The notes below the pieces were generated by a model. That model saw only the letters and a program-made list of their open reading frames with translations, was not told where the DNA came from and did not search any database. This document shows, one piece after another, positions 34,931 through 46,204 of a stretch of DNA of 64,000 nucleotides (position 1 is the first letter of the stretch; each line of letters starts with the position of its first letter). Origin of the DNA: Cryptomeria japonica (Eukaryota > Streptophyta > Pinopsida > Cupressales > Cupressaceae); contig NC_081409.1 in assembly GCF_030272615.1 (NCBI RefSeq), forward strand, positions 240,890,332 through 240,954,331, given 5' to 3'. A program made the translations under genes and the position numbers.

Positions 34931-36886
34931 TTAATTATCATTCTTGTCAGCTTTAAAGTTGCTAAAACACTTGGGGAAGTTGGACTTCTGGTTAGACTTT
35001 TTATGCAGCAAAGAGTGCTTATTCTTAGAGCATAGGGGTCTACCTCTCTTCCTTCTAGTGACGGCTTCAGCCTCAGAAATCTCCTCATCTGGATTAGCTT
35101 TTTCCCTAATCCCTTCACCACTAGTGACCAAAAAGTTGGATTTCAACTCAGCCTCAATCTCAAACTCATGAATGTCTACTGAGGAGGCTTCCTCATGGCT
35201 ATCATTCTTAGAAAGACCTAACTTAGAAGGGCAATTAGGCTTGGTATTATCAATCACTGGTTCAATCGGGATAACCTCATAGAAGACATTGTCATCATCA
35301 ACAAGGGAATTAGATTTCATAGGGACAAAGCCCAAAGAGACAATGGTTTGAAAGGGAGGGGGGCGATATCCATCCCCCAGGGATCCTCAGAGCCAGTCTG
35401 CACTATGGCCCAATTGGTCAAATCAAACAAGACCTGAAACTGATTACAGTCAGGAGAAGAAGGAGGATCACTAGGGGGAGAGGAGGTTACATCCCTCCTT
35501 CTAAAATCACAGTTTCCTTGATCAATCCCTTCAAAATACTTAATAATACACTTAACATGAGAATCCTTATTAGAATCATTCATTAATAAAACCTTAGGTG
35601 GTGGCCTACTAGCATCATCATCCATGAGGGCCTCGACAGAGCATGGCTTCTCCTGCCCTCTAGTCCTAATTTTATCCAATGCCAATTGTTGTGCATTTTT
35701 TCTCTTAGACCTCTTATTCTTTCTAGAAACCACCTAAAAGCTAGAGTCCTTGACTCCCTCCATTTGAGAAATGGTAGCGGAAATAACCAAATGGTGGGGG
35801 GGGGGGGGGGTTGGCATTAAAGGAGCCAAAAATGGAGCCTTTTTCAATAACAGGGGGGTTCACAGGTTGTTCTTTCATAAAACTAGCCACAACAATATTA
35901 ATGCCCTTTCTGAGAGAATCCAATTTATCCAAAATAGGAGGGTTTCCTTCAGGCTTAGTAGTCGAATTGGGGGGAGCAACATCACCCGACTTGGAAACGG
36001 TCTCGGAAGGGTTAATACCATTTCTTCTCTTTGCCGCAAGGATAGGGAACAATATTTTGACGCAGCCTTCACCTCTACATGGAAAGCAAGAGTTCAAGCC
36101 TCCTAGGGTTTTGATAACACATGTGAATGTGTCACCTTGGAGTTTAATCTCAATAAATCTCAGAATATCAATGCCAGGGTTAATGGAGACCAGGACTCTG
36201 GCATCCAGGTGGGGGACAAGATTCGATGAGTAATCAACCCTAATCACTCTACCGATGGAGTCCAAAATCTAGGGAATAAAATTCCAAAAGATGGGAGGCA
36301 AGTTCTTAATCAAGAGCTAGGGAGGGCAAGAGAGAGCCAAAATCTCTTCATTAATCGCATCAAAAGACCATTTAAGGGCCCTGAAAGTGGTTTTACCAAC
36401 GGCCCGGAACTATTTTTGGAGGACCTTTGCCTATGTCTTATTATCATTGAAAATAATTATGAATAAACCTTTCTGAATCATTCTACAGAAAGAGAATTTA
36501 AACCCTAATATTTTATTCCAAATATTTTTCATCCAATCATCTAAAAACTTTCTAGTCAAACATTTATCAATATCAGTAGAACCAAAGAAAATGGTGATAT
36601 CTTGAAGCCTGCCATTTTCCATTTCAATAACCTTGGCCATAGAGTCATTAGGAGATATAGAAAAGGTATAAAGAGGTGAGGAAGGGCCCTTACCTTATCC
36701 CGCATCTTTGCCATCACACCTAGAGGAAGAAGCACTTACCAGGTCAAACTTAGCCTTCAGGGGGACCTGCACAGAATCACCAAGAATGGCATCCCTGAAG
36801 GACTTGTCAATAAGAACTTCTTCCACCAAACTCGAGGCCATCGATTGGGCCAAATTAATGCCCACCCCACTTGAATCCTCACCCAT
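34931..36886 (-). pseudogene. LINE-A ORF1, decayed
   Basis: Nucleic-acid-binding ORF1 of a plant LINE. It starts at MGEDSSGVGIN (36886). The middle part (MAKVIEMENGRLQDITIFFG to VDYSSNLVPHLDARVLVSIN) resembles the DUF4283 region. CFPCRGEGC near 36080 resembles a zinc knuckle. The frame runs in register from 36886 to 35741 through several stops, then shifts near 35735 and 35325. A 15-base G run at 35796-35810 encodes a Pro run. ORF2 starts 14 bp downstream. Confidence 0.75.
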
Positions 36887-37210
36887 CGGACATTCAGTAC
36901 AGAGGACTCTTCACATGCCTGCAATCAAGCCAAGCAGAGGAAAAGAAAGGGTTGCAACAATAAAAGATGAAAAGAGCCAAGAAGTGATACCACCATGGAG
37001 GAGGCCTTACTATCTCCTCCACATGCAGGGGGAAAACCCCAATGCCCAACGCAGCCGGACGGTCCATGTCAAACCCTATTTTGTGAAGACAATGTCATTG
37101 GTATGAGAAGAACCGGCAATGGTTTTCGAAGGATCTTCTTGTAATCTTATTGGCGAAGGCACAGAGATCAAACAGAGCACCAACGAAGCACAAATCAATG
37201 TCAAAATGAG
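36887..37210 (-). other. LINE-A 5' untranslated region
   Basis: Higher GC content than the AT-rich DNA that begins after about 37440. No gene seen. The 5' end of LINE-A is not sharply defined. Confidence 0.4.
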
Positions 37211-37439
37211 ATTAATTTTAATATGCACTTGCCCTAACAAAAAAATCAGGAGAATGATTCACAGAGCATTTCATGATAATGAATAAAGCAGTAGAGGCAT
37301 TTGCAGAGCATTGTCCTCGCAGTTGTATACTTTCATATATACCGCCCTTTTTTGTTACTGCAGTTGTTGATTTCATATTCTTTTTTAATGGTTCCAATCT
37401 GCAACAAAGCAACACAACTCCTCCTTCAACTTGCAGCCA

Positions 37440-38226
37440 AAATTAATTATTATTCAAAAAATATATTAAATTAAAAAAATTTAACGCCTTGATATATCGG
37501 CGTAATCTATATATCTTAAAGTTAAAGATATATATGCTAGTAAATAAAACACTTAAAAAAATATTTAAAATAGACATTTCTTTTTCAAATATAAAGAAAT
37601 ACAAAAAAACTTAAAAGATTTATCATTCAAATTTGCTTCTATAACATCATAGGATTTCTACAATATATTAAGTTTAAAAATATAAATCTTAACTTTATAA
37701 AAAATCAAGTTTATTTTGAAACAAAAATAATAATTACTTTTGATTGCAAAATGATTGACTAATTGGGTTAAGTGAAAGTAATATGACAAGTACTAATAAT
37801 ACATACGATAAATGAGTTTATTTTTTTAAATAGGCTTTTTAAAGATTTTTTATAATTTAAAAATAAATGTCTATTTTAATTATCTTTTATTTTAATTTTT
37901 TTATTGATAATCTTGTAAATATGGTATTTTTTCTTATACATATATATAAATTTTAATAATTTTTTTATTTTATTTTTGAAAACATAAGTAATAAAATCGA
38001 TTAATTATTGTATAAGCATTTGATTCATGTCATTTAAATGAAATAAAATAAATAGTTAAACAATTTCATTACAAGCATAACAAATTTTGTACGACTTTTT
38101 TTCAAATCATTCTATTTTTTATTAATACTCTTTGAAAATCATAGTTTTCATTTTAATCATTTTAATATATACAATATAATTTTATAACATTTAATTATAA
38201 ATTCAAATATTTTTCATTTAGTGATT
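37440..38226. other. AT-rich intergenic DNA with inverted similarity to 57018-57340
   Basis: Very AT-rich and gene-free. The reverse complement of about 37540-37720 aligns with 57018-57180 (shared CAAAATAAACTTGATTTT, TTATAGNAGCAAATTT and AAATGTCTATTTAAA-like blocks). About 37840-38050 aligns in direct orientation with 57160-57340 (TTGATAATCTTGTAAATAT). The left copy therefore has both arms, an inverted-repeat structure. Confidence 0.65.
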
Positions 38227-38375
38227 AAAAAAATCTATTTTCACTTTATTATTTATATTATATAATTTTATAATTATTAATAGTTATTTTATTAAGATCA
38301 ATTGTAATTAATATTACATAAATATAATTAAAATAATATATAATCTTAAACTAATAATTAATAATTAAGTTTAAG
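38227..38375 (+). repeat. AT-rich direct repeat, left copy
   Basis: Aligns closely and in the same orientation with 40287-40440, from TCTATTTTCACTTTATT to AATTAATAATTAAGTTTAAG. The two copies flank a 1.9-kb block with the RNase H relic. Confidence 0.85.
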
Positions 38376-38869
38376 TTTAAGTTATTATTATAATAAAATT
38401 AGGATTATATTCTTAAAAAATATGTATATTTTCACTATAATGTTTATATTATAATTGTATTTTTTTATCGGTAATAGAGTTGTAGGAATATTGATATTAA
38501 ATTAAATATTACATATATAAAAGTTTTGAACTTCACCATACACACAAGACAGACCACCATGACTACCCTGTACTAATTACCTAACCAACATATAGCAAAC
38601 AACATTACAACTTGAAAAAAACTAGTTTTTGGCTTATCAAAACTACCCCTAAAGACTACCATCCAAGCCAACACTAACTAAAAATTATATGCACCATAAT
38701 AACTAAACCCTAAACTTCTCGTATAAACACTATCGGTTACTATATCAACAAAATTTACAAGGTATTCACCAAATTCCACTACAAAATTATAGAAATATTA
38801 AAATCAAAATCATGTTTTCAGCTTCGACCCCAAAGGACCATTAACCCAATAGTCATTTGGGTCAAAGGA

Positions 38870-39500
38870 TATATGCCTCTTACTGTCATTTGTCACCACC
38901 TCCCCAGCTGGAACCTACTATGCTTCCTTCTTGCACAAACAATCCTTGAGAGCAATCCATCCTATTTGTGCTTCAGAGCAATGCTCTTTCTTGTCCAACA
39001 TTTCACTCCAACGGATAAAAGGTCAAATCACAGGTTCAAGATACCCCACATGCATCCATTCCCCTCCCCAACCATGAAATTGACCCCTGGTTGCACCATG
39101 GAAAGAAGAGATTTCATGTCATACCACCAATTATCTTTAATGCACCTGTCCATTACCCATAAGGACTTCCTCCTTGCAGCCCAACTCTAAACCCCATGCC
39201 ATCAACAGTGAAATAATGTTGATATTGAAGCAATAGCGGTGTTCAGCCCTCGTGATTTTTTCACCCAACAAAATATCCATTATTTGCATGAAAAAAGGCT
39301 CATCAAGATTGAACACGTTTTTCATTCTTTTCTCCATCACCTAACCAAGAAAAACCAATTGTTGGTTCATGGTGATAAGGGTGAATTTTGCTTCCATCTT
39401 TGTCGTTACCACACCACCTATCACCACCTACATCTTCACTATTATGAAAATTTATCGTTGGGTTTGAGAAGACAAACTTTGAAATTTATCACTCGACCTT
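38870..39500 (-). pseudogene. Unknown reading frame downstream of RNase H relic, copy 1
   Basis: Minus-strand relic: MEAKFTLIT near 39390, then ILLGEKITRAEHRYCFNINI and LMAWGLELGC at about 39180-39300. Copy 2 at 55538-55906 has MEANFTLKT, IVGSAFEGIKHCY and VMAWGLQSG in the same order. I do not recognise the family. Conservation of the MAWGL segment suggests it once coded for protein. The copy is broken by stops and has no obvious start. Confidence 0.5.
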
Positions 39501-39639
39501 GCCCCTATATTAAATGCACATAACTTGCCATGATTAAAATGAAAGTTGGTAATGCACGATCCCCTTAAAAATTGAGATTAATCTTCCCAAACATCCTTTT
39601 GTCCATCACTAAAGGTAGTAGCCTATTTTGATAGCACAT

Positions 39640-40055
39640 TCGCCACGGTGTTGCCACCCCTATGAGTGTGCAAAATTTTACGATTTTAAAATGATTTAAA
39701 ATAATTACAGATTGAAAAAATGAATTTATTCAACCTCCAATAAATCGCCTCCCCTTTTATGATTGCATTAATAATGATCAATGGATCCCCCTCCAGATGA
39801 AGCCTTTCGACTACCAATATTTTTGCTATTCTAATAGACAAGAGAGCGGCTTGACACTCAGCCTCATTATTTGTTCTTTCAACCAATTTTTTTGCTCCCA
39901 GGACAATAGTTCTTGTTTCAATCTCACACTACATACCCTGTACTTGACAGTCCTGAGTTACCCTTCAAGACCCTTCAAGGCTCCATCAAAATCCACTTTG
40001 ATCCAACCTTCTTCTAGTTTCGCCCTTTCTACTTCCTCTTTTTTCTTATGTCCTG
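39640..40055 (-). pseudogene. RNase H domain relic, copy 1
   Basis: Minus-strand sequence matching the RVT_3-type RNase H found at the end of many plant LINE ORF2 proteins and in stand-alone genes. Motifs: EEGWIKVDFDGALKG (first Asp), TNNEAECQAAL (Glu), LHLEGDPLIIINAI (Asp), then HRGGNTVANVLS, where the last Asp is Asn. A frameshift occurs after FDGALKG and a stop after FKSF. No zinc finger or polymerase part precedes it. Confidence 0.75.
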
Positions 40056-40215
40056 GATTATCTCCTGCCGACCCATTAACATGCCAATTATTAATATTAT
40101 TTTATTGAAGTGAGAGTTATAGATAATATTACAGAAATATAATTAAAATAACAATGATTCAAATTTATAATAATTAATAAATACAACAAATATTTTTATT
40201 ACAATACTATAAAGG

Positions 40216-40242
40216 CAAGTACTCGCCACTACATGGCACTTG
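40216..40242 (-). repeat. Recurrent 27-nt hairpin, copy 1
   Basis: On the minus strand, outer arms CAAGT and ACTTG enclose inner arms GCCAT and GTGGC around GTA, followed by GAGT. Two plus-strand copies lie at 57338-57364 and 57951-57977. Confidence 0.8.
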
Positions 40243-40286
40243 TTAGAACTTGCCATATGCAATACTATGCCAAATTAATCAATTTT

Positions 40287-40440
40287 GAAAAAAAATGTCT
40301 ATTTTCACTTTATTGTTTATATTATATAATTTTATAACAATTAATAATTATTTTATTAAGATCAATTATAATCAATATTACATATATATTAATAAAAATA
40401 ATACATAGTCTTAAACTAATAATTAATAATTAAGTTTAAG
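40287..40440 (+). repeat. AT-rich direct repeat, right copy
   Basis: Near-identical partner of 38227-38375. Shorter related segments occur at 40085-40160 and 56880-56990. Confidence 0.85.
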
Positions 40441-40733
40441 ATTAATTTATTTATTTTGCTCAGTAATAATTGTGATTTTATTGCTCAAAATAAAGTAAGT
40501 ACATAAGTATAAAGATCAAGACCCTCCAAACCACCAGATCAAAATTGCCTTTACGGCTTCTACCCAAACCAACCCAATAACAAAACAAGACATTTGGATA
40601 AACATTTATGATCATCTACCTAAAAACATACCCAAAATAACCCCATCATATATTTAACTACAGATTTAGCCATATCCATAACAACTATTAATTTCATAAA
40701 CATTCAAAATAATGAAGTGTGGATTACACCACA

Positions 40734-41855
40734 TGTGTGTGTGAAAAGTGGACCTGTATCTGTATCTGAAATACACAACACTTTAATTAAGTCATTAGAT
40801 GCATGGTTAATAAATCAATAATCAATTAATAATAAACCATTACAAAGCAACCCATTGCCTTATAGTAGATGCGAGTTTAGATTGCTCTCAGATTGCTAAG
40901 CTATCCAGTGACTAGACAACACCTAAATGAAGGATTTAATCTATATGAGCATGAATATGAGCTAAATGGATGCAAGATTTAAGCTAGATATGCAAGATTA
41001 ATCTAACATGATTTAAGTAATATATGAATATTTATGCTAAATGATTTAAGCAATATGAAATAACTAATATGCAATATCTCAATGCAAATTCTCAACGAAC
41101 CTAGAGCAAAAACAACATAATAACAATATATTCTCCAGGATTTTTTGAATGAGAGATGAGACCCTGAATGTATAGAAAATTCAGAAAGAAACCAAAGGCT
41201 GAGATCAAATGATGATGAGAGGTCAATATTTTACAAGAGAAAGCACAATCCAAGTGAATTGATGTGATTGGATGCTTTTCTCAGTTTTAAAGGAAATTGA
41301 ACTAAAATTAAGATAAAATCAGAAAAAAACTAATTTATTCTCTATTTCATTCAATTTTAATATTTAATTGTTTTAATTGCTTTCTTTGAGATTATTTATC
41401 AATTTTTAATTTGTTTTTCAAGATTATCTCCAATTGATTTCTTTTCTCAAATTTTAATTCTTTTTTTGATTTGTTTCCTTTTTTGAAGATTTGTGCTCAT
41501 AATTTCCAACTCCTTTCTTGATTTGTTTCCTTTTTTGAAGATTTATGGCAATTTTTATTTATTTTTCAAATTAATTCCTCTTTTTGATGATTAATGGAAA
41601 ATTGATTTATTTAATTAAATATGCGAGGATATTTAATAAAATAAATAAGATAATTATTTAAAATGATTTACTTGGAATGATCAATTAATTAAATAAATAT
41701 TTAATTAATATTTTGTGATTAATTTTGCCATGTGACATTGATGATTTTAGAAATTAATTGTGTGCTCAAGATTTATTTAATAGCCTTTGGTGAGGACCTT
41801 GGTGACGTCAAGATTAGGCGCCCATGGTTTAGATGACCATTTTTAGGGTATTACA
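40734..41855 (-). repeat. E3 3' LTR
   Basis: Starts with a TG run (TGTGTGTGTGAAAAGTGGAC) and ends GGGTATTACA. It aligns along its length with 54303-55448, which has a small insertion of Pu/Py-rich sequence near 55035. Confidence 0.92.
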
Positions 41856-41868
41856 TTTGCCCCTCTTT
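41856..41868 (-). promoter_or_regulatory. E3 polypurine tract
   Basis: Minus-strand AAAGAGGGGCAAA abuts the inner LTR edge, as in E2. Confidence 0.75.
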
Positions 41869-41959
41869 GAATTAATGTGCGAGCAACACATTGGTTCAAA
41901 GAAAATTTGATGTCTAGGAGATACCAGTTCTGAACTTGACTGATCATGAACTACATGAA

Positions 41960-42470
41960 GAGCGAGGTATTCAGCTTGTTTTGAAGTGATGAAATTGAAT
42001 AGTGTTGATTAAAGCAATACCGATATTGAACTTGATTGAACTAGGAACGATAGAGAGATGATACCGAACTTGAACTTCATTGATCAAGAAGCAGATCTTA
42101 CTGATCTAGAACTTGATTGAACTAGACACAGTGAGCAAAGATAAAATTGATCTTGAACTTGATTGATCAAGATACAATGAGTGAAGATAAATTGTCCAGC
42201 TTGATTCGATGCGATGAAACGGAACACCTGCTTAGATTGAGTGTGATCAAAGATACTCTTTAAACCCTTGATTAAGTTTAAACGAATAATCAGCTTGATG
42301 AAAAGCGATGAAATTGATTAACATTAAGAGACTAGATTCAGATGAAGACAATATTAGCTTGATATGAAGCGATGAAACTGATATGCCCCTAGAGATTGAT
42401 TTGATTTAGATGATCGAGAAATATTAACTTGATATAAAGCGATGAAGTTGAGATGCCCCTAGCGATGAGG
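41960..42470. repeat. Degenerate AGCTTGAT...GCGATGAAA repeats in E3
   Basis: At least five units, starting at about 41967, 42199, 42291, 42354 and 42426, share AGCTTGAT, a few variable bases, then GAAGCGATGAAA. The last two add ATGCCCCTAG. They sit where E2 carries array B. Confidence 0.7.
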
Positions 42471-44100
42471 TCTTGTTTGATGTTTAGAAAAGATTAGCTG
42501 CTCAACTTGCAACGAAGATTTTTGAAAGAAATTATCAACTTTGAGGCCATGAGTATGCCCCCTCGGGAGCGAAATCGAAAGATAGTGAGGGTTGCTCAGT
42601 GATTGTAGGCAAAAAAAAAATTGTAGTGATGATAAGTTATTTGAGCACAAAGATTAATGTTGAAGATTAAAATCAGAGTTAATGTGAGAATTCAATTGAG
42701 ATTTAGAGTTGATTAATGAGAAATTGAGCGCAAATTGAAGAAGAGAATGAGTAGTTGATGAAAGCGCTAAGTGGTCAACGTCATGAAATTTTGATGAGAG
42801 AATTGACGTCAGATTTTGATTTCGATCTCAAAAATGGACTCAGGACAGCCGATTTACGAGCTCTTGATTTGATTTCATTGTACTTGTATTGATTGATTAT
42901 GAGATGTTGTTCTATATGCTTTATTCTATATGTATGCATATCTTTCAGTATAGATGAATGAATGCAAATGGAATATGGATGTTTATTTTTGTTTCTTTTT
43001 ATGCAAATAAATGATGATGCAAATAAATGAGGAGAATGAGTAACTAGTAATGCAAATGTTTATTTTTCTTCATTCAATAATAAGAATGCAAATAAGTATA
43101 AAATGAAATGTATGGATCTATATAAGATGCTCATGTATGCAGCTAACATCTCAATACACAAGTACTCGATCAGAGAAATGATGATGAAAAGAGAGACCAC
43201 TTAGCTTAGAAATGATGATGCTTCAAACTCTCATTCAAAAGATAAAGAGATCATTGTTATCATGCTGAAATTACTTGAAATGCATAAAATTTAGGATGAA
43301 TGCAACCTAAACCTAGTCACTATATTTGGAATGCTTGATTTTCATCGCTAAGCGTTTTACAACCACAGCAGGTAGATTAGAGTTCCTTTCTTTTCATGTG
43401 CAATATTAATTATCTTGTTCGCAATGTCCCTTTTTTCGTTCATATCCTTGGATAGATTTCGCAGGGACCTGGATTGCATGATAAAGAAATTCCCTCAAAA
43501 CAGATAAAGAAATTATGGGAACCTCCCTATAGCATTCAAATAAGTGGAGTCGAGGTATGTGTGGTGATTTCACCTTAATATGAAGGCACTTATCACAGAC
43601 ACCCAGCTGATTAGATGTTTCCAGATCATTGGAATCATTCCTACAAGCAGAAAACAAGGAAAATATTATGCCCCCCAATCCTTGCTCCTCTTAGTCAAGA
43701 TAGACTTCCTCGAGTTACTCAGAGGGATAATAATTCAAAACCAAAATAAAAGACAACACACAAAGAAAATTTCATGCATATCTCAAACAGTTTAGTGATT
43801 ATTTTCAGTTTTGTTTTGCTTGTGTACTCAGTGATAAAAACTCTTCAGTAGTCACGAGACAAGTGACTGACTCGGAGTGGATGACCAGGTTTCACTAACG
43901 TAAAGTTGACTTGGTTGATACTACTTATGACATGTAATGTGCTCTTGTTGATTAACCTAAAACTAGGACATTGATCAGTTTCAAGCCATGAGGGTTTCAA
44001 AAGAACCAGGATGTCACAAAATTGACTAAAAGTTATGTACAAACGAAATCAAAGAATTTCATGAAAGCGGGAATGCCAACGTTGCATTGATAGATGGAGA
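42471..44100. other. E3 spacer between repeats and pol end
   Basis: AT-rich, no gene or domain recognised. Short open frames here show no coding pattern. This is the interval where E2 holds the plant mobile domain frame. Confidence 0.5.
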
Positions 44101-44109
44101 GCTTGAGTA

Positions 44110-44345
44110 CAAGAGGCGCATGTTTGCTAGGTTTTCACCTGCTTGGTAGAGATTCCTTCTTTTTTTTACCAAGGTGCCTGTTTACCAGGTTTTCACCAAG
44201 GCATTTTCTCTCTTTTTCCCTTTTTTTCTTTTTTTCTTTTCTTTTTTTCACCAAGGTGCCTGTTCACCAGGTTATCACCAAGGCATTTTCTCTCTTTTTC
44301 CCTTTTTTTCCCTTTTTTTCTTTTTTTCTTTAAATTTCTTCAGGA
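44110..44345 (-). repeat. Tandem CCTGTTTACCAGGTTTTCACC plus pyrimidine tract in E3
   Basis: The phrase GTGCCTGTTTACCAGG and TTTTCACCAAGGCATTTTC, followed by a long C/T tract, occurs at about 44175-44250 and again at 44255-44335. A decayed copy starts near 44120. On the element strand these are long polypurine tracts downstream of pol. Confidence 0.85.
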
Positions 44346-44379
44346 CTTTTTCTAATTTTTAGGATTTCTTCAGGACATT

Positions 44380-45581
44380 TTAGCTACATAGGTTGTTGGA
44401 GTAGAGAATATTTAGGTGAAGAATTTCTTCAGGTGGATGGTGTTGATCGGTTCACGGAGTTGTTCTCCTTTCGATGTTGAGAGTTGATAGGCACCAGAGT
44501 CAAACACTGCAGTAATGATGTAGGGACCTAGCCAGTTGGGTTCAAACTTCCCTTTGTTGTCTCAAAACTATTGATTCTTAGGATTTTCTCTCAGAACAAG
44601 GTCACGAACCTAAAATTAGCATTGTCGAACCTTTTTGTTATAACTTTTAGATATTCTCTTTTGATATGCTCTTAGATGATCAAATGCCACTTGTCGACGT
44701 TCATCTAGTAGTTCGAGTTCTTGCAATCTAGCTATCTTGTAGTCTTCATCAGTAACAAGACCTTGCAAAGAAACTCTTAGAGATGGTATTTCCACTTCAA
44801 TAGGTAATACTGCTTTGGACCCATACACCAAAGAAAAAGGTGTAGCCCCAGTAGGTGTTCTGATACTTGTTCTATAAGCCCGCAGGGCAGGATTGAGTTG
44901 CAGATGCCAATCTTTTCCAGATTTATTGACTATTTTGTGTAAGATAGTCAACAGATTCCTGTTAAATGCTTCGGCTTCTCCATTACCTTGAGGGTAGTAC
45001 ACAGATGACCAGTGTTGTTTTATTTTGAATTTTTCACAGAGTTCATTTAGATCTTTGTTCTTGAAAAGTCCTTCATTGTCAGTTATAGTGGATGAAGGTA
45101 TACCATACCTGCACATGATATAATTAATAATAAACAAAGCTACTTGTTTATCGGTTGCTTTGATGAGCGGAACCGCTTCTACCCACTTAGTGAAGTACTC
45201 AATGGCAGTGATAATAAATTTGTGTCTATTAGATGATGCAGGATATATTTGGCCAATTAGACGAAACGCCCACTATTGAAAGGGCCAGTGTGTCATAAAG
45301 GGTATGAGATCCCTTGCTGGAGCATGGATAAGGTGCCCATGTAGTTGACACTTTTCATAGGTTTTAGAAAATTTTATAGCTTCTTTCTCCATGTCTAGCC
45401 AGTAGTAGCTAGCCCTTAGTAGTTTTCGTGCTAAAGTTAGGTCGTTTGAATGGGATCCACAAACACCTTCATGAACCTCAAATAATGCACATTGGGACTC
45501 CTCAGTTTCTAGACATCTAAGAAAAGTATTATCCAAACCTCGCCTAAATAGGTCGTTAGCAATGATGACGTACCGTGACAC
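44380..45581 (-). pseudogene. E3 integrase, catalytic Asp lost
   Basis: Zinc-binding N-terminal domain at about 45330-45510 (HEGVCGSHSN, YEKCQLHGH). The core should start with a WG-x-D motif, but here reads WAFRLIGQI after a TAG, so Arg replaces the first catalytic Asp. ITDNEGLF keeps the second Asp but has Glu for the next Gly. EAEAFNRNLL keeps the Glu. The C-terminal half is otherwise well preserved to about 44616, then shifts frame. Confidence 0.87.
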
Positions 45582-45584
45582 ATT

Positions 45585-46022
45585 TCAGATTAGGTTTCTT
45601 TTTTCATTTCGGGAAAGATTAGCAGGGACAACTTGGTCACGCAGGTAAGAGTAAATGTGGCTATAATGAGATGAGTCATGTTCAATAATAGAACAGACCA
45701 TCTGGGACTTGGGAGAATCATAGGCAGGATAATGTAACTCTTCCACCAGGAATTCAAAGCGAAAATTAGATTCTTGTAGTTGTGGTATAGATGCCAAAGT
45801 GGCCATTGCATCTGCTGCTCTATTTGTTGATTTGGGGATTTGCTGAAACAATACGAAGGTAAAGTATTTCTTGAGATCATCCACCATTCTTTTATAAGGC
45901 ATCAGTTTCTCATCTCTTGTCTGATATAGATAATTGATTTGGTTGATAATGAGTTGAGAATCTCCATAGATGTGTAATTCAACAATCTTCCACTCGATGG
46001 CCAGCTTGATCCTGTTTACCAA
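45585..46022 (-). pseudogene. E3 second (archaeal-type) RNase H
   Basis: The frame holds the latter part of the domain: IKLAIEWKIVELHIYGDSQL, IINQINYLYQTRDEKLMPYK and IPKSTNRAADAMATLA. The N-terminal part with the first Asp lies to the right, beyond a stop near 46025. It matches the E2 domain at 17510-17890 closely. Confidence 0.82.
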
Positions 46023-46204
46023 AGCTTCATATTATGCAATGTTGTTTGTGCAAGGGAAGAGAATCTTGTAAGCTTTTGGGATTGAATATTTTTGGGGAGT
46101 AATAAAAAGTATTCCGGCCCGAGAACCATGTTGAGTGAAAGACCCATCAAATAACATCTTCCATGATTGTTGAGTAAGGTGCATGATTTATTCATCCGGG
46201 AATT

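Larger units (their letters stand above)
40085..40733. other. AT-rich DNA between RNase H relic and E3
   Basis: Holds a block at 40085-40160 that aligns with 56880-56960, the 27-nt hairpin at 40216-40242 and the direct repeat at 40287-40440. No gene in 40440-40733. Confidence 0.55.

Noticed and set aside
37440-38520. Host gene promoter or matrix attachment region
   Set aside because: AT-richness alone is no evidence, and no gene adjoins it.
38873-39190. Plus-strand 105-codon frame
   Set aside because: The related copy near 55600 supports coding on the minus strand, not here.
44094-44362. Three overlapping Phe-rich open frames
   Set aside because: They come from the C/T tract and its tandem duplication, all frames being open because of low complexity.
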